Assembly: GCA_943356465.1 (NCBI GenBank)
Contig: CALREX010000003.1
Location: 110,450-174,449 of the forward strand
DNA from: Candidatus Peribacteria bacterium
GTDB taxonomy: Bacteria; Patescibacteriota; Gracilibacteria; UBA1369; LOWO2-01-FULL-3
DNA: 64,000 nt
Direction of reading: 5' to 3'
Shown here: in pieces, positions 26,686 through 34,162 of the stretch
How positions within the stretch are numbered: the stretch's first letter is position 1
How the letters are laid out: the number at the start of each line of letters is the position of its first letter
The notes under the pieces: model-generated
Told to the model about the DNA's origin: nothing
Databases searched by the model: none
Seen by the model: the letters and a program-made list of their open reading frames with translations, nothing else
Position numbers and translations under genes: made by a program

Positions 26686-27954
26686 TCAGAATCTTTGATT
26701 TAAAATTTCAGAAACAAGAAAAGAGGATCCGGTCACAACGACTATATCCTCTTTTTTTATGTCACTGGCAGCAAAATCAAAAGCAACAAGAGGATCTTTT
26801 TTGACAAAAACAGAAGACATTCTTTTCAAAAACTTTTTCTTTTTTTTATCATCTCGTTTTTTAAAATTCAAGATTTCATCAAATATTCTTTTCAATCTTT
26901 CAGTTTTTTCACCTCTTTCTTTATTTGCATTCGTAAAAATAACACAATCGGCAATTTTAGAAATTTGCCTTAAAATAGGCAAAATTTCCTTATCTTTCAT
27001 TATCGAAACAACAAAAGTAAATTTCTTATTGGAATATTTTCTCTTTAGATTTTTAATAAGATTTTCAATACTTTTCGGTGTATGAGCAATATCAAAAACA
27101 ACTTCCTTCTTTACGGAATTTATCAAAATTTTTCTTTCGTCAAACCTTCCAATCATTTTAAAATCACCACATAATTCTGAAAACTTTGTTCGATTTACAG
27201 AACCGAGCAAACCATTAAGAATGGCATACCCAAGAACAAAATTTGCATCATGATCAATCTTCACAAATACATTTTTATTTTTTACATTTTCAGAAAAAAC
27301 TTCTTGTGCAAACAAAACATTTTTATCATTCTTAAATTTTTCAATCAAAATTTTCGCAACATTTTTTTGTTGTCGACCTATAACAAAAGGTACTCCGGTT
27401 TTTTTTATTCCAAGTTTTTCAGCTAAAATTTTCCTTATAGTTTTTCCCAAAACATCAGTATGTTCTTTTTCAACCAAAGCAAGCCCGCAAACTTTTGGTA
27501 AAACAACATTTGTAGCATCCAGACGACCGCCTAAGCCAACCTCCAAAACAACATATTTACATTTTTTTTCATAAAAATATTTCAAAGCAACAACAAAAAG
27601 TTCCTCAAAAACAGTAAGATGTTTTTCGTTTTTTTCTATAAAAAATTTACCGGAAAAATCTTTAACTTCTTTATTAATTCTATAAAAATCTTTATCTGAA
27701 ATATTTTTTCCATTCACAGAAATTCTTTCATTTATTTTTGCAACATGCGGAGAAATAAAAAGTCCTGTTTTTGAAAAATCAGATAAATAATCAGATACAA
27801 TTTTACACGTTGTCCCCTTCCCTTTTGAGCCTGCCACATGGACAAAATCAAAATTATTATAATCAGGCAAATAAGCATATAAAAATTTCTTCAAATTTTC
27901 CAAATCAAAATATTTTTCATTATATTCAAAATTCCTGTGCTTCTCATAATCCAT
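26686..27954 (-). CDS. folC: Folylpolyglutamate/dihydrofolate synthase, Mur-ligase family
   Basis: FolC adds glutamate to folates (and in some bacteria makes dihydrofolate). The P-loop HVAGSKGKGTT is at residues 39-49, followed by GLFISPHVAKINERI, the EVGLGGRLDATN motif, and the C-terminal VVFDIAHTPKSIE. The frame is open 23 codons further upstream, but the ATG at 27954 gives the usual N-terminus of about 40 residues before the P-loop and avoids overlap with the divergent ftsQ. The sequence is unusually Lys/Phe-rich, reflecting the low GC. FtcD, another folate enzyme, is encoded at 46834. Confidence 0.9.
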   Translation of the reverse strand: MDYEKHRNFEYNEKYFDLENLKKFLYAYLPDYNNFDFVHVAGSKGKGTTCKIVSDYLSDFSKTGLFISPHVAKINERISVNGKNISDKDFYRINKEVKDFSGKFFIEKNEKHLTVFEELFVVALKYFYEKKCKYVVLEVGLGGRLDATNVVLPKVCGLALVEKEHTDVLGKTIRKILAEKLGIKKTGVPFVIGRQQKNVAKILIEKFKNDKNVLFAQEVFSENVKNKNVFVKIDHDANFVLGYAILNGLLGSVNRTKFSELCGDFKMIGRFDERKILINSVKKEVVFDIAHTPKSIENLIKNLKRKYSNKKFTFVVSIMKDKEILPILRQISKIADCVIFTNANKERGEKTERLKRIFDEILNFKKRDDKKKKKFLKRMSSVFVKKDPLVAFDFAASDIKKEDIVVVTGSSFLVSEILNQRF

Positions 27955-27996
27955 ATATTCTGGTATATCTATTAACGAACCAAATCCTACACAAAA

Positions 27997-28851
27997 ATGT
28001 TCGATAAAAAAAGAAGAATACAACGAGTGCGCTCCGTAAGGCCAATATCAACACCTATAAGACCACCGATAAGAAGCTCTTTTAGAAAACCGAATCTTCT
28101 TCTTTCAAAAACAAAAAGACTCCTGACGATAGCACTTTCACTGTTTATAAGCATTTTTCTCATATATGAACTTTTCTTTTCAGGATATTTTTTGATTTCA
28201 TCCATAGAAATCACAGACAAAAAAATAGACAACAAAAATTTGATAGAAAACATCAAAAAAACACTTACCGAAGCCATAGGGAAGAACATCATAATACTGA
28301 ATTTAAAAGATCTTGAATTAAAAATTGCAAATAAATTTCCGGAAATAAAAGAAATAAATCTGTCCAAAAATTATCCGAAAACTATAGAAGTTTCATTTAT
28401 GGAATATCCGTTGATCGCAAATGTCAGCGTAACAACAGATGTTGTCAAAAAAACATACATAATAAATTCAGTAGGATATGCGATAAAAGAAAACATGCAA
28501 CTCACAACTCTTCCAACCATAAAAATGACAGCCGACGCACCAATAAACACTGGAACACCATTGATAGAAGCCAAAAAACTTGAATACATAATCAACGCAA
28601 TAAAATATTATCAAGATAAATTCGGCATGAAAGTTTTAGAAACAACCTACAAAAAAAACGCACGTGAAATTCGCATACTGACGGAAAAAAAATTCGAAAT
28701 ATGGCTTGATATAGAACAGCCGTTTGAAACTCAATTTAAAAAACTGAAAAAATCACTCGTAAAACTCGATATATATAAAGAATCGCTTCAATATATTGAT
28801 CTTCGTATTGCGGGAGAAAACGGAGATAAGATAATATACAAAAGGAAATAA
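27997..28851 (+). CDS. ftsQ: Cell division protein FtsQ/DivIB (POTRA domain)
   Basis: This is a bitopic division protein. A basic cytoplasmic N-terminus of about 40 residues is followed by one membrane helix (about residues 42-64) and a POTRA-type domain starting ISSIEITDKKI. Then come LKDLELKIANKFPEIKEINLSKNYPKTIEVSF and a beta domain, the typical FtsQ arrangement. The length of 284 aa fits. It is divergent from folC and followed after 12 nt by an sbp-like gene. The usual neighbours ftsA, ftsZ and murB are absent from this window. Confidence 0.88.
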   Translation: MFDKKRRIQRVRSVRPISTPIRPPIRSSFRKPNLLLSKTKRLLTIALSLFISIFLIYELFFSGYFLISSIEITDKKIDNKNLIENIKKTLTEAIGKNIIILNLKDLELKIANKFPEIKEINLSKNYPKTIEVSFMEYPLIANVSVTTDVVKKTYIINSVGYAIKENMQLTTLPTIKMTADAPINTGTPLIEAKKLEYIINAIKYYQDKFGMKVLETTYKKNAREIRILTEKKFEIWLDIEQPFETQFKKLKKSLVKLDIYKESLQYIDLRIAGENGDKIIYKRK

Positions 28852-28863
28852 CCATCAATACAC

Positions 28864-29214
28864 ATGCTTTGGGCATTATCGGGAATATTTATAGGAATAA
28901 TGATAGGACTTAAAACAAGTCTGATCATTCCGATGGTATATATAAAATACACAGCTGTTATAATAGTCGGCATCTTGGATTCGCTCTTCGGGGCGGTAAG
29001 AGCAGAAACAACAAAAGAAGACTACAATCCTGTAATTTTTCTTACAGGGCTTGGATTTAACATCATTCTTGGGGTCGCCATAACACTTCTTGGAGAAACA
29101 CTTGGACTGGATTTATACCTTGCAGTAGCAGTCGTATTCACATTCAGAATATTCTCCAACCTCGCAATTATTCGTCGTTCACTACTTCAAAAACTCATAA
29201 GACGAAACAAATAG
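28864..29214 (+). CDS. sbp: Small basic protein (Sbp, DUF1290 family)
   Basis: The protein has 116 residues with three membrane helices (about 3-20, 25-45, 58-100 with a break), matching the Sbp/DUF1290 family: GIMIGL, YTAVIIVGILDSLFGAVRA and FRIFSNLAIIRRSLL are characteristic. In Firmicutes sbp sits next to divIB/ftsQ in the division cluster, as here. Its function is unknown but the pairing suggests a role in division or the cell envelope. It is probably co-transcribed with ftsQ. Confidence 0.85.
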   Translation: MLWALSGIFIGIMIGLKTSLIIPMVYIKYTAVIIVGILDSLFGAVRAETTKEDYNPVIFLTGLGFNIILGVAITLLGETLGLDLYLAVAVVFTFRIFSNLAIIRRSLLQKLIRRNK

Positions 29215-29238
29215 CGCTAAATGTCAATCCATGCTTAA

Positions 29239-29267
29239 TTGTAAAAACATCATTTTTTTGGTATAAT
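29239..29267 (+). promoter_or_regulatory. Promoter TTGTAA-17-TATAAT with TGn extension
   Basis: TTGTAA at 29239-29244 (4 of 6), a 17-nt spacer and TATAAT at 29262-29267 preceded by TGG. This is the best complete promoter in the window. It drives the gene at 29308 through a 40-nt A-rich leader. Confidence 0.75.
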
Positions 29268-29307
29268 TTAAGACGAGCAAAAAAATAAAATTTAAAATAA
29301 AAACAAA

Positions 29308-29862
29308 ATGTCACAAGCTTCCAAACTTGCACTTATCAAAGAAATGATAGATTCAGCCGAGTCCAGTTTACGTTCAGCGAAACAACTTGTAAGTGAATTA
29401 ACAGGCTCAAAATCAACAAAAGCTGTATACTCAAAAGTCGCTGAAACATTGGAAGATACAGACCACGATGGCGAAGATACTATTGTAGAAGGAGTTTACA
29501 ACGGGCAAGTTATGATAGATAAGACAAAAAAAGAATATCCGATTCCTGCAAACTACGCCAGTAAATCAAAATTAATTCCTGGAGACGTTCTAAAACTAAC
29601 TATCAAGCCGGATGGATCTTTTGTTTACAAACAAATCGGTCCTGCACCAAGAAAACGAATAGTTGGAACACTTACATATGAAGACGGACAATACAAAGTA
29701 ATAGCAAACGGCAAAGCCTACAAAGTATTACTTGCCTCAGTTACATATTTCAAAGGAGAAATTGGCAACAAAGTAACAATTGTAGTACCTGAAATCGAAG
29801 ACAGTGAATGGGCTGCAATTGAAAACGTATTGCCTCCTGAATCTGAAAAATTAGATATTTAA
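29308..29862 (+). CDS. Hypothetical conserved protein, 184 aa
   Basis: The first about 45 residues form an amphipathic helix or coiled coil (SKLALIKEMIDSAESSLRSA). The rest is beta-rich, with the segments EGVYNGQVMIDKTKKEYPIP and IPGDVLKLTIKPDGSFVYKQ suggesting a small barrel. The C-terminus is acidic (PPESEKLDI). There is no signal peptide or membrane segment. I do not recognise the family. The strong promoter at 29239-29267 suggests high expression, and the next gene (membrane protein, 10 nt downstream) is in the same operon, closed by a terminator at 30520. Confidence 0.75.
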   Translation: MSQASKLALIKEMIDSAESSLRSAKQLVSELTGSKSTKAVYSKVAETLEDTDHDGEDTIVEGVYNGQVMIDKTKKEYPIPANYASKSKLIPGDVLKLTIKPDGSFVYKQIGPAPRKRIVGTLTYEDGQYKVIANGKAYKVLLASVTYFKGEIGNKVTIVVPEIEDSEWAAIENVLPPESEKLDI

Positions 29863-29871
29863 TAAAAAATA

Positions 29872-30486
29872 ATGGCAGATAACATACCTCAACCGGCACA
29901 GATTGCACCAGAACCGATTCAGCCTGCGCCACAGCCTACAGCCGAGCTTACAATTACACCAGAACCTACACCGGCAGCAGCAGTACAAACACCAGAACCT
30001 ACACCAATAGCGGTAGCTACACCTGAGCCAATTTTCGCACAAACTTCAGCACCAACACCTCTTGCAATGGAAGCACAGATAATTCCTACTGTAACCACAC
30101 CTGAAACAGCTTCAATCACAGACAAAGTGACAAATTTTAAGTTATACATAATAATTTTTACATCAGTAATAGGCCTTGCAACAGTTGGATATGTTACATA
30201 TTCATTCTTCTTTAGCGGCTCATCTCAGACAAAAACAGAGACAACTCCACCACCAAGCGTCGTGTCTCCTTTTAACAACGACAACACACAAACAACAAGC
30301 ATTACACCGGAAAAAACTTCTCAAGACTCAACTCCACCATCACTCGGAGGAGGAAAAAGTGATTTCGGCAAAACAGTACAAGATCTAAAAGATGCATCGA
30401 CAGGAACAGATAAAGTCTATGACAATGCCATACTAGAAGAAACAACTCCAACAAGCACGGACACAACAAAAAAAATTCACAGATAA
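29872..30486 (+). CDS. Hypothetical membrane protein with Pro-rich N-terminus
   Basis: Residues 1-80 are a Pro/Ala/Thr/Glu repeat region (PEPTPA, APEPIQPAPQPTAEL), which would lie in the cytoplasm if the single membrane helix at about 89-115 (YIIIFTSVIGLATVGYVTY) has the usual orientation. The C-terminal about 90 residues are Thr/Ser/Gly-rich and low-complexity. No domain is recognised. It shares an operon with the 184-aa protein and lies just before the pilT operon. Confidence 0.7.
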   Translation: MADNIPQPAQIAPEPIQPAPQPTAELTITPEPTPAAAVQTPEPTPIAVATPEPIFAQTSAPTPLAMEAQIIPTVTTPETASITDKVTNFKLYIIIFTSVIGLATVGYVTYSFFFSGSSQTKTETTPPPSVVSPFNNDNTQTTSITPEKTSQDSTPPSLGGGKSDFGKTVQDLKDASTGTDKVYDNAILEETTPTSTDTTKKIHR

Positions 30487-30519
30487 AAGAGCAACAATCA
30501 GGAGACAACAGACATAAAT

Positions 30520-30542
30520 CCCCTTTTAAAAAAGGGTTTTTT
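30520..30542 (+). terminator. Rho-independent terminator before pilT
   Basis: A 6-bp stem CCCTTT / AAAGGG with a 4-nt loop (TAAA) is followed by six T residues, 34 nt after the preceding stop. The pilT promoter begins directly behind it. Confidence 0.75.
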
Positions 30543-30543
30543 G

Positions 30544-30552
30544 TGATATAAT
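30544..30552 (+). promoter_or_regulatory. Extended -10 promoter TGATATAAT for pilT
   Basis: TGATATAAT starts 2 nt behind the terminator T-run, so any -35 region would overlap the hairpin. The pilT ATG follows 25 nt later behind an A-rich leader. Confidence 0.65.
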
Positions 30553-30577
30553 TACATGAATAAAACAAAAACAAAAA

Positions 30578-31621
30578 ATGTTCAAGTTATCGAAGATATT
30601 ACGCACAGCAGTACAATACAACGCATCAGATGTTTTCATCTCAAGCGGAATCAAGCCAACTCTTCGTATAAACGGCGATTTGGTTAAGATCGAAGAACAT
30701 CCGGAGCTGACAAAAAAAATGGCTGAGGAGTATCTTCTTGAGATCATGAGTCCGGATCAAAAAAAGATGTTCGAACAAACACTCGACATAGATTTTGCCA
30801 TAGATATCGAAACAATCTCCAGGTTCAGGGTCAACATGTTTGTCCAAAGAAAAGGTATTTCAGCCGTTTTCAGACTTATCTCGGAAAAAGTACTTTCAAT
30901 GGACGAGCTTGGACTTCCACAACAGATGAAAAAAGCGACAACATTAAAAAGCGGGCTTGTAATAGTAACCGGACCAACCGGCTGCGGTAAAACAACAACC
31001 CTCGCATCAATGATCAACGAAATAAACAGAAATCAGAAAAAACATATAATTACAGTCGAGGATCCTATTGAGTATGCTCACCAAAACAACCAGTCGGTTA
31101 TACAACAAAGAGAGGTTGGGGTACACACTCATAGCTTTCAAAAAGCATTAAAAAGCGCACTTCGTGAAGCACCGGATGTTATTCTCATCGGAGAAATGCG
31201 TGACATCGAAACAATTCAACAAGCGATAACTGCGGCAGAAACGGGACATTTAGTCTTCGCAACACTTCACACAAGAGGATGTGCAAATTCAATAAACAGA
31301 ATTATCGATGCATTCCCTACAGAACAACAAAATCAAATCAAAGCACAGCTTTCGGAAAGTTTGCAGGCTGTATTTTGGCAAACACTTATAAAAACAAAAG
31401 ATGGAAAAGGCCGCGTAGGAGGCTATGAAATAATGTTCGTAAACAACGCAATTTCGAATTTGATAAGAAAATCCGCAACACACCAAATAAATTCCGTAAT
31501 AGAAACATCTTCAAAAGAAGGAATGCAAACTATGAAAAAATCCCTTACAGACCTTCTTGAAGCAGGATTGATTACAGAAGAAAATGCAATGCTGAACATG
31601 CCTAAAGAATTTGAAGGTTAA
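30578..31621 (+). CDS. pilT: Type IV pilus retraction ATPase PilT
   Basis: PilT is a hexameric ATPase that pulls the pilus back. The N-terminal PAS-like part has ASDVFISSGIKPTLRINGDL. The Walker A motif GPTGCGKT is at residues 132-139, the Asp box has TVEDPIEY, the Walker B segment is PDVILIGEMRD, and the His box is GHLVFATLHTRG. The 347-aa length and the short N-terminus fit PilT rather than PilB. The five small membrane proteins downstream follow with 1-9 nt gaps, so this is one operon up to 34162. Confidence 0.95.
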   Translation: MFKLSKILRTAVQYNASDVFISSGIKPTLRINGDLVKIEEHPELTKKMAEEYLLEIMSPDQKKMFEQTLDIDFAIDIETISRFRVNMFVQRKGISAVFRLISEKVLSMDELGLPQQMKKATTLKSGLVIVTGPTGCGKTTTLASMINEINRNQKKHIITVEDPIEYAHQNNQSVIQQREVGVHTHSFQKALKSALREAPDVILIGEMRDIETIQQAITAAETGHLVFATLHTRGCANSINRIIDAFPTEQQNQIKAQLSESLQAVFWQTLIKTKDGKGRVGGYEIMFVNNAISNLIRKSATHQINSVIETSSKEGMQTMKKSLTDLLEAGLITEENAMLNMPKEFEG

Positions 31622-31630
31622 ACAAACACA

Positions 31631-32170
31631 ATGACAAAAATCACAAACAAAAATAAGAAATTTCTCTCAATAATTTTTACAACAATATTTGCAATCACAA
31701 CTTTTGCAACATTTTCACAAATTTCTTTTGCTACAGAATCATCAGCCCCTGTAACACCTGCATCACCTGAAACACCAGCGAAACCAACTCCAGCAACAAA
31801 ACCAAGTATATCAGGCCTTAAAGACCTGAAATACGATGTAAACAAAGAATTAAAACTTCCTGGATCAACAACAATAACAGACGACAATCAACCAAAAACA
31901 TATTTCACGGATACAAAAAATCCACCGATCATCTCTTTCCTTTTAAAATTGATAAATTACGCGACAACAATCATAGGAACAATCGCAATGATAATTTTCA
32001 TCATAGCAGGATTTATGTTTATGATCGCGCAGGGAGATCAGACAAAAATAGACAAAGCAAAAGAGATTTTCAAATACGCAATTTACGGTTTAATCATAAC
32101 ATTTTTGTCATATTTGATCGTAATATTCGTACAGTCATTATTCATCACTCAAACTCTTTCACAAACTTAA
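31631..32170 (+). CDS. T4SS-pilin-like double-span protein 1
   Basis: First of five consecutive small proteins sharing one design. It has a signal helix (about residues 10-33, ending SFATES), a Pro/Thr/Ala linker, then two hydrophobic helices: the first runs to IAGFMFMIA, then a polar turn QGDQTKIDKAKEIF, then a second with YGLIITFLSYLIVIF. The pattern helix-G(D/N/E)-x5-KAK-helix-G-SY matches the TrbC/VirB2-type pilin fold as found in the T4SS_pilin family, common in Patescibacteria (family link from memory). It is the first gene after pilT. Confidence 0.75.
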   Translation: MTKITNKNKKFLSIIFTTIFAITTFATFSQISFATESSAPVTPASPETPAKPTPATKPSISGLKDLKYDVNKELKLPGSTTITDDNQPKTYFTDTKNPPIISFLLKLINYATTIIGTIAMIIFIIAGFMFMIAQGDQTKIDKAKEIFKYAIYGLIITFLSYLIVIFVQSLFITQTLSQT

Positions 32171-32177
32171 AGAAACA

Positions 32178-32873
32178 ATGAAAAACAAAGCAAAAAAAAT
32201 CTTGAGTACACTCACGCTGACAAACATAATTGTTATAGTTTTTGCCATGACACTGTCTTTTTCAACTAGTGCATTCGCAACAGACTTGGATCCAAACACA
32301 ATAGCAGCTCTAGATACAACTCTAGACACACAACACAACGCACCATGTATCACAGAACAAGATCGACTTGCAGGTTGGATCATAACATTCATAGAAGAAC
32401 CTCTTTCGTTGAAAGAAGACACAACAGATCCAAAACTACAATCCAGACTCTGCTACAGAAGCACACTACGATTCCTTAAAGAAGACGGCACTGAAAAAAC
32501 AATTACAGAACTAGCAAACAAAACCACAGGATGTTCTCAAGAAGCCGAAGATATCTCAAATGACCAATTAATGGTCGATAAATACAAAATCTCCTACAAT
32601 TGTCGTGCAATCATGGCAATTTTGGCAAAAGGAGGAGCTTCATATATTGAAGGCTACATCGGATTTATTTACAGATGGGCAGCAGGCCTTTCAGGTCTTA
32701 TTGCAGTCGCAGTAATAATACTAAGCAGTATACAAATTTCATTTGCAGGAGGAGACAGCGGAGAAGTCGACAAAGCAAAAGGAAGAATCCTGAAATCAAT
32801 AGCCGGACTTGCAGTATTATTCCTATCAGGACTTATTCTTTACACAGTAAATCCAACATTTTTCACAAGATAA
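32178..32873 (+). CDS. T4SS-pilin-like double-span protein 2 with Cys-rich insert
   Basis: Second of the five. At 231 aa it is the longest. After a signal helix (ending SAFATDL) comes a soluble insert of about 120 residues containing four Cys (APCITE, RLCYRS, TGCSQE, YNCRA), which may form disulphides outside the cell. The two C-terminal helices follow, with the diagnostic turn AGGDSGEVDKAKGRI between LSSIQISF and IAGLAVLFLSGLILY. The insert makes it a candidate tip or adaptor subunit (inference). Confidence 0.72.
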   Translation: MKNKAKKILSTLTLTNIIVIVFAMTLSFSTSAFATDLDPNTIAALDTTLDTQHNAPCITEQDRLAGWIITFIEEPLSLKEDTTDPKLQSRLCYRSTLRFLKEDGTEKTITELANKTTGCSQEAEDISNDQLMVDKYKISYNCRAIMAILAKGGASYIEGYIGFIYRWAAGLSGLIAVAVIILSSIQISFAGGDSGEVDKAKGRILKSIAGLAVLFLSGLILYTVNPTFFTR

Positions 32874-32874
32874 C

Positions 32875-33336
32875 ATGAAAAACATTCTAAAAAAATTATT
32901 GATTCTGGCTTTCATCTCGATATCACTATCGACAGCTGTTATGACAGTTTCTTATGCATCACAGGTGGTAACACCGAATTTTGTTCCATCTCTAATTCCA
33001 AAACCATCAACACTCCCTGGACCCGAAGCTTCAGAGCAAACAAACACATCAACAAGACAATTGCTCGTAGACAAAATACTTCCAAGATTCGCGGTTGGCA
33101 TGATAGGCATGACTGGAGGATTCGCATTGCTTATGATTGTAATAGGTGGAGTTCGTTATGTAACAGCATACGGAAATGATGAAGCAGCGGGAAAAGGAAA
33201 AACACAAATTATTTATGGAATCGTGGGAATGATTGTAGCATTGCTCGCATACACAGCAGTAACAGCAATCACAAATATACGAATAGATAACAACACGACT
33301 GCTCCTACGACACAGACACAACCGGCAACTAAATAA
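32875..33336 (+). CDS. T4SS-pilin-like double-span protein 3
   Basis: Third of the five; 153 aa. Signal helix about residues 7-27, a short Pro-rich linker, and two hydrophobic helices with the turn AYGNDEAAGKGKTQI between IGGVRYV and IVGMIVALLAYTAVTAI. The C-terminus is Thr/Gln-rich. It starts 1 nt after the preceding stop. In this copy the Lys-Ala-Lys of the turn is Lys-Gly-Lys. Confidence 0.75.
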   Translation: MKNILKKLLILAFISISLSTAVMTVSYASQVVTPNFVPSLIPKPSTLPGPEASEQTNTSTRQLLVDKILPRFAVGMIGMTGGFALLMIVIGGVRYVTAYGNDEAAGKGKTQIIYGIVGMIVALLAYTAVTAITNIRIDNNTTAPTTQTQPATK

Positions 33337-33338
33337 CA

Positions 33339-33743
33339 ATGAAACATATAAAAACACTAAAATTAGCCGCAGTAATAGCATTTCTAAATCTCACAAATTT
33401 GGCTACAGCATTTGCAGATCAACCAAATTTGGATACTTTGACACCACGTCCTGGTGACGCGACAAAATACTCAGATTTGAACCCAATTAAAAAACTGCCA
33501 AACGTAACACTTGAAGCGGGAATCGCAGATGTAATAAAAACAATTTTAGGATGGTCGATGATCCTGACTTTAGCAGCATTGATATTCACAGGAATATTTT
33601 ATTTAAAATCACGAGGCGAAGATGATGACACAACAAAAGCAAAAAACATGTTGAAAAACTTACTTATAGGAATGCTGGTAATAGCATCAGCCTATGCGAT
33701 AGTAGCAGGAATAGCAAAAATAAATTTCTTTAAAGCGGCATAA
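33339..33743 (+). CDS. T4SS-pilin-like double-span protein 4
   Basis: Fourth of the five; 134 aa. Signal helix ending ATAFADQ, then a linker PRPGDATKYSDLNPI and two helices with the turn SRGEDDDTTKAKNML between FTGIFYL and LIGMLVIASAYAIVAGI. It is the most canonical copy, with the Gly-x3-Tyr of many VirB2-like pilins at IFTGIFYLKS. It starts 2 nt after the preceding stop. Confidence 0.77.
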   Translation: MKHIKTLKLAAVIAFLNLTNLATAFADQPNLDTLTPRPGDATKYSDLNPIKKLPNVTLEAGIADVIKTILGWSMILTLAALIFTGIFYLKSRGEDDDTTKAKNMLKNLLIGMLVIASAYAIVAGIAKINFFKAA

Positions 33744-33745
33744 AA

Positions 33746-34162
33746 ATGACAAAACAGATAAGAAAATTTGCAATAATGATAACACTAGCCATAGCCATAA
33801 GTTTTGCAATATCTGCATTTTCCGCATCAGCATACACAATTCCAGAACAATTCAGACCGCTAAACGAACCATTCGGCATAGGAAAAGAACTGGATAGCTC
33901 ACAAGGAGGATCAACAACCTCCGGAACAATAGTGTTTTTACAAATTCTGGCGGGAGGACTGCTTTATTTCGCCGCTCCAATAGCCGTAATAATCATAATA
34001 ATGACAGGCTTCAACATGGCACTCTTAGGTGCAGAATCAGAAAAAATCGAAGAAGCAAAACGAAGCCTGACATGGGCAGCGACAGGCTTGTTTTTAATAA
34101 TTTTCTCTTATACACTCGTGAGAATAATCATCGCATCAGCCCTTCAAGCAGCATCAAGCTAA
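33746..34162 (+). CDS. T4SS-pilin-like double-span protein 5
   Basis: Last of the five; 138 aa. Signal helix ending SASAYTI, a Gly/Ser linker, and two helices with the turn LGAESEKIEEAKRSL between MTGFNMA and TGLFLIIFSYTLVRI. Its stop codon overlaps that of the convergent metG (34159-34161 and 34160-34162), so there is no room for a terminator between the two transcription units. Confidence 0.75.
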   Translation: MTKQIRKFAIMITLAIAISFAISAFSASAYTIPEQFRPLNEPFGIGKELDSSQGGSTTSGTIVFLQILAGGLLYFAAPIAVIIIIMTGFNMALLGAESEKIEEAKRSLTWAATGLFLIIFSYTLVRIIIASALQAASS

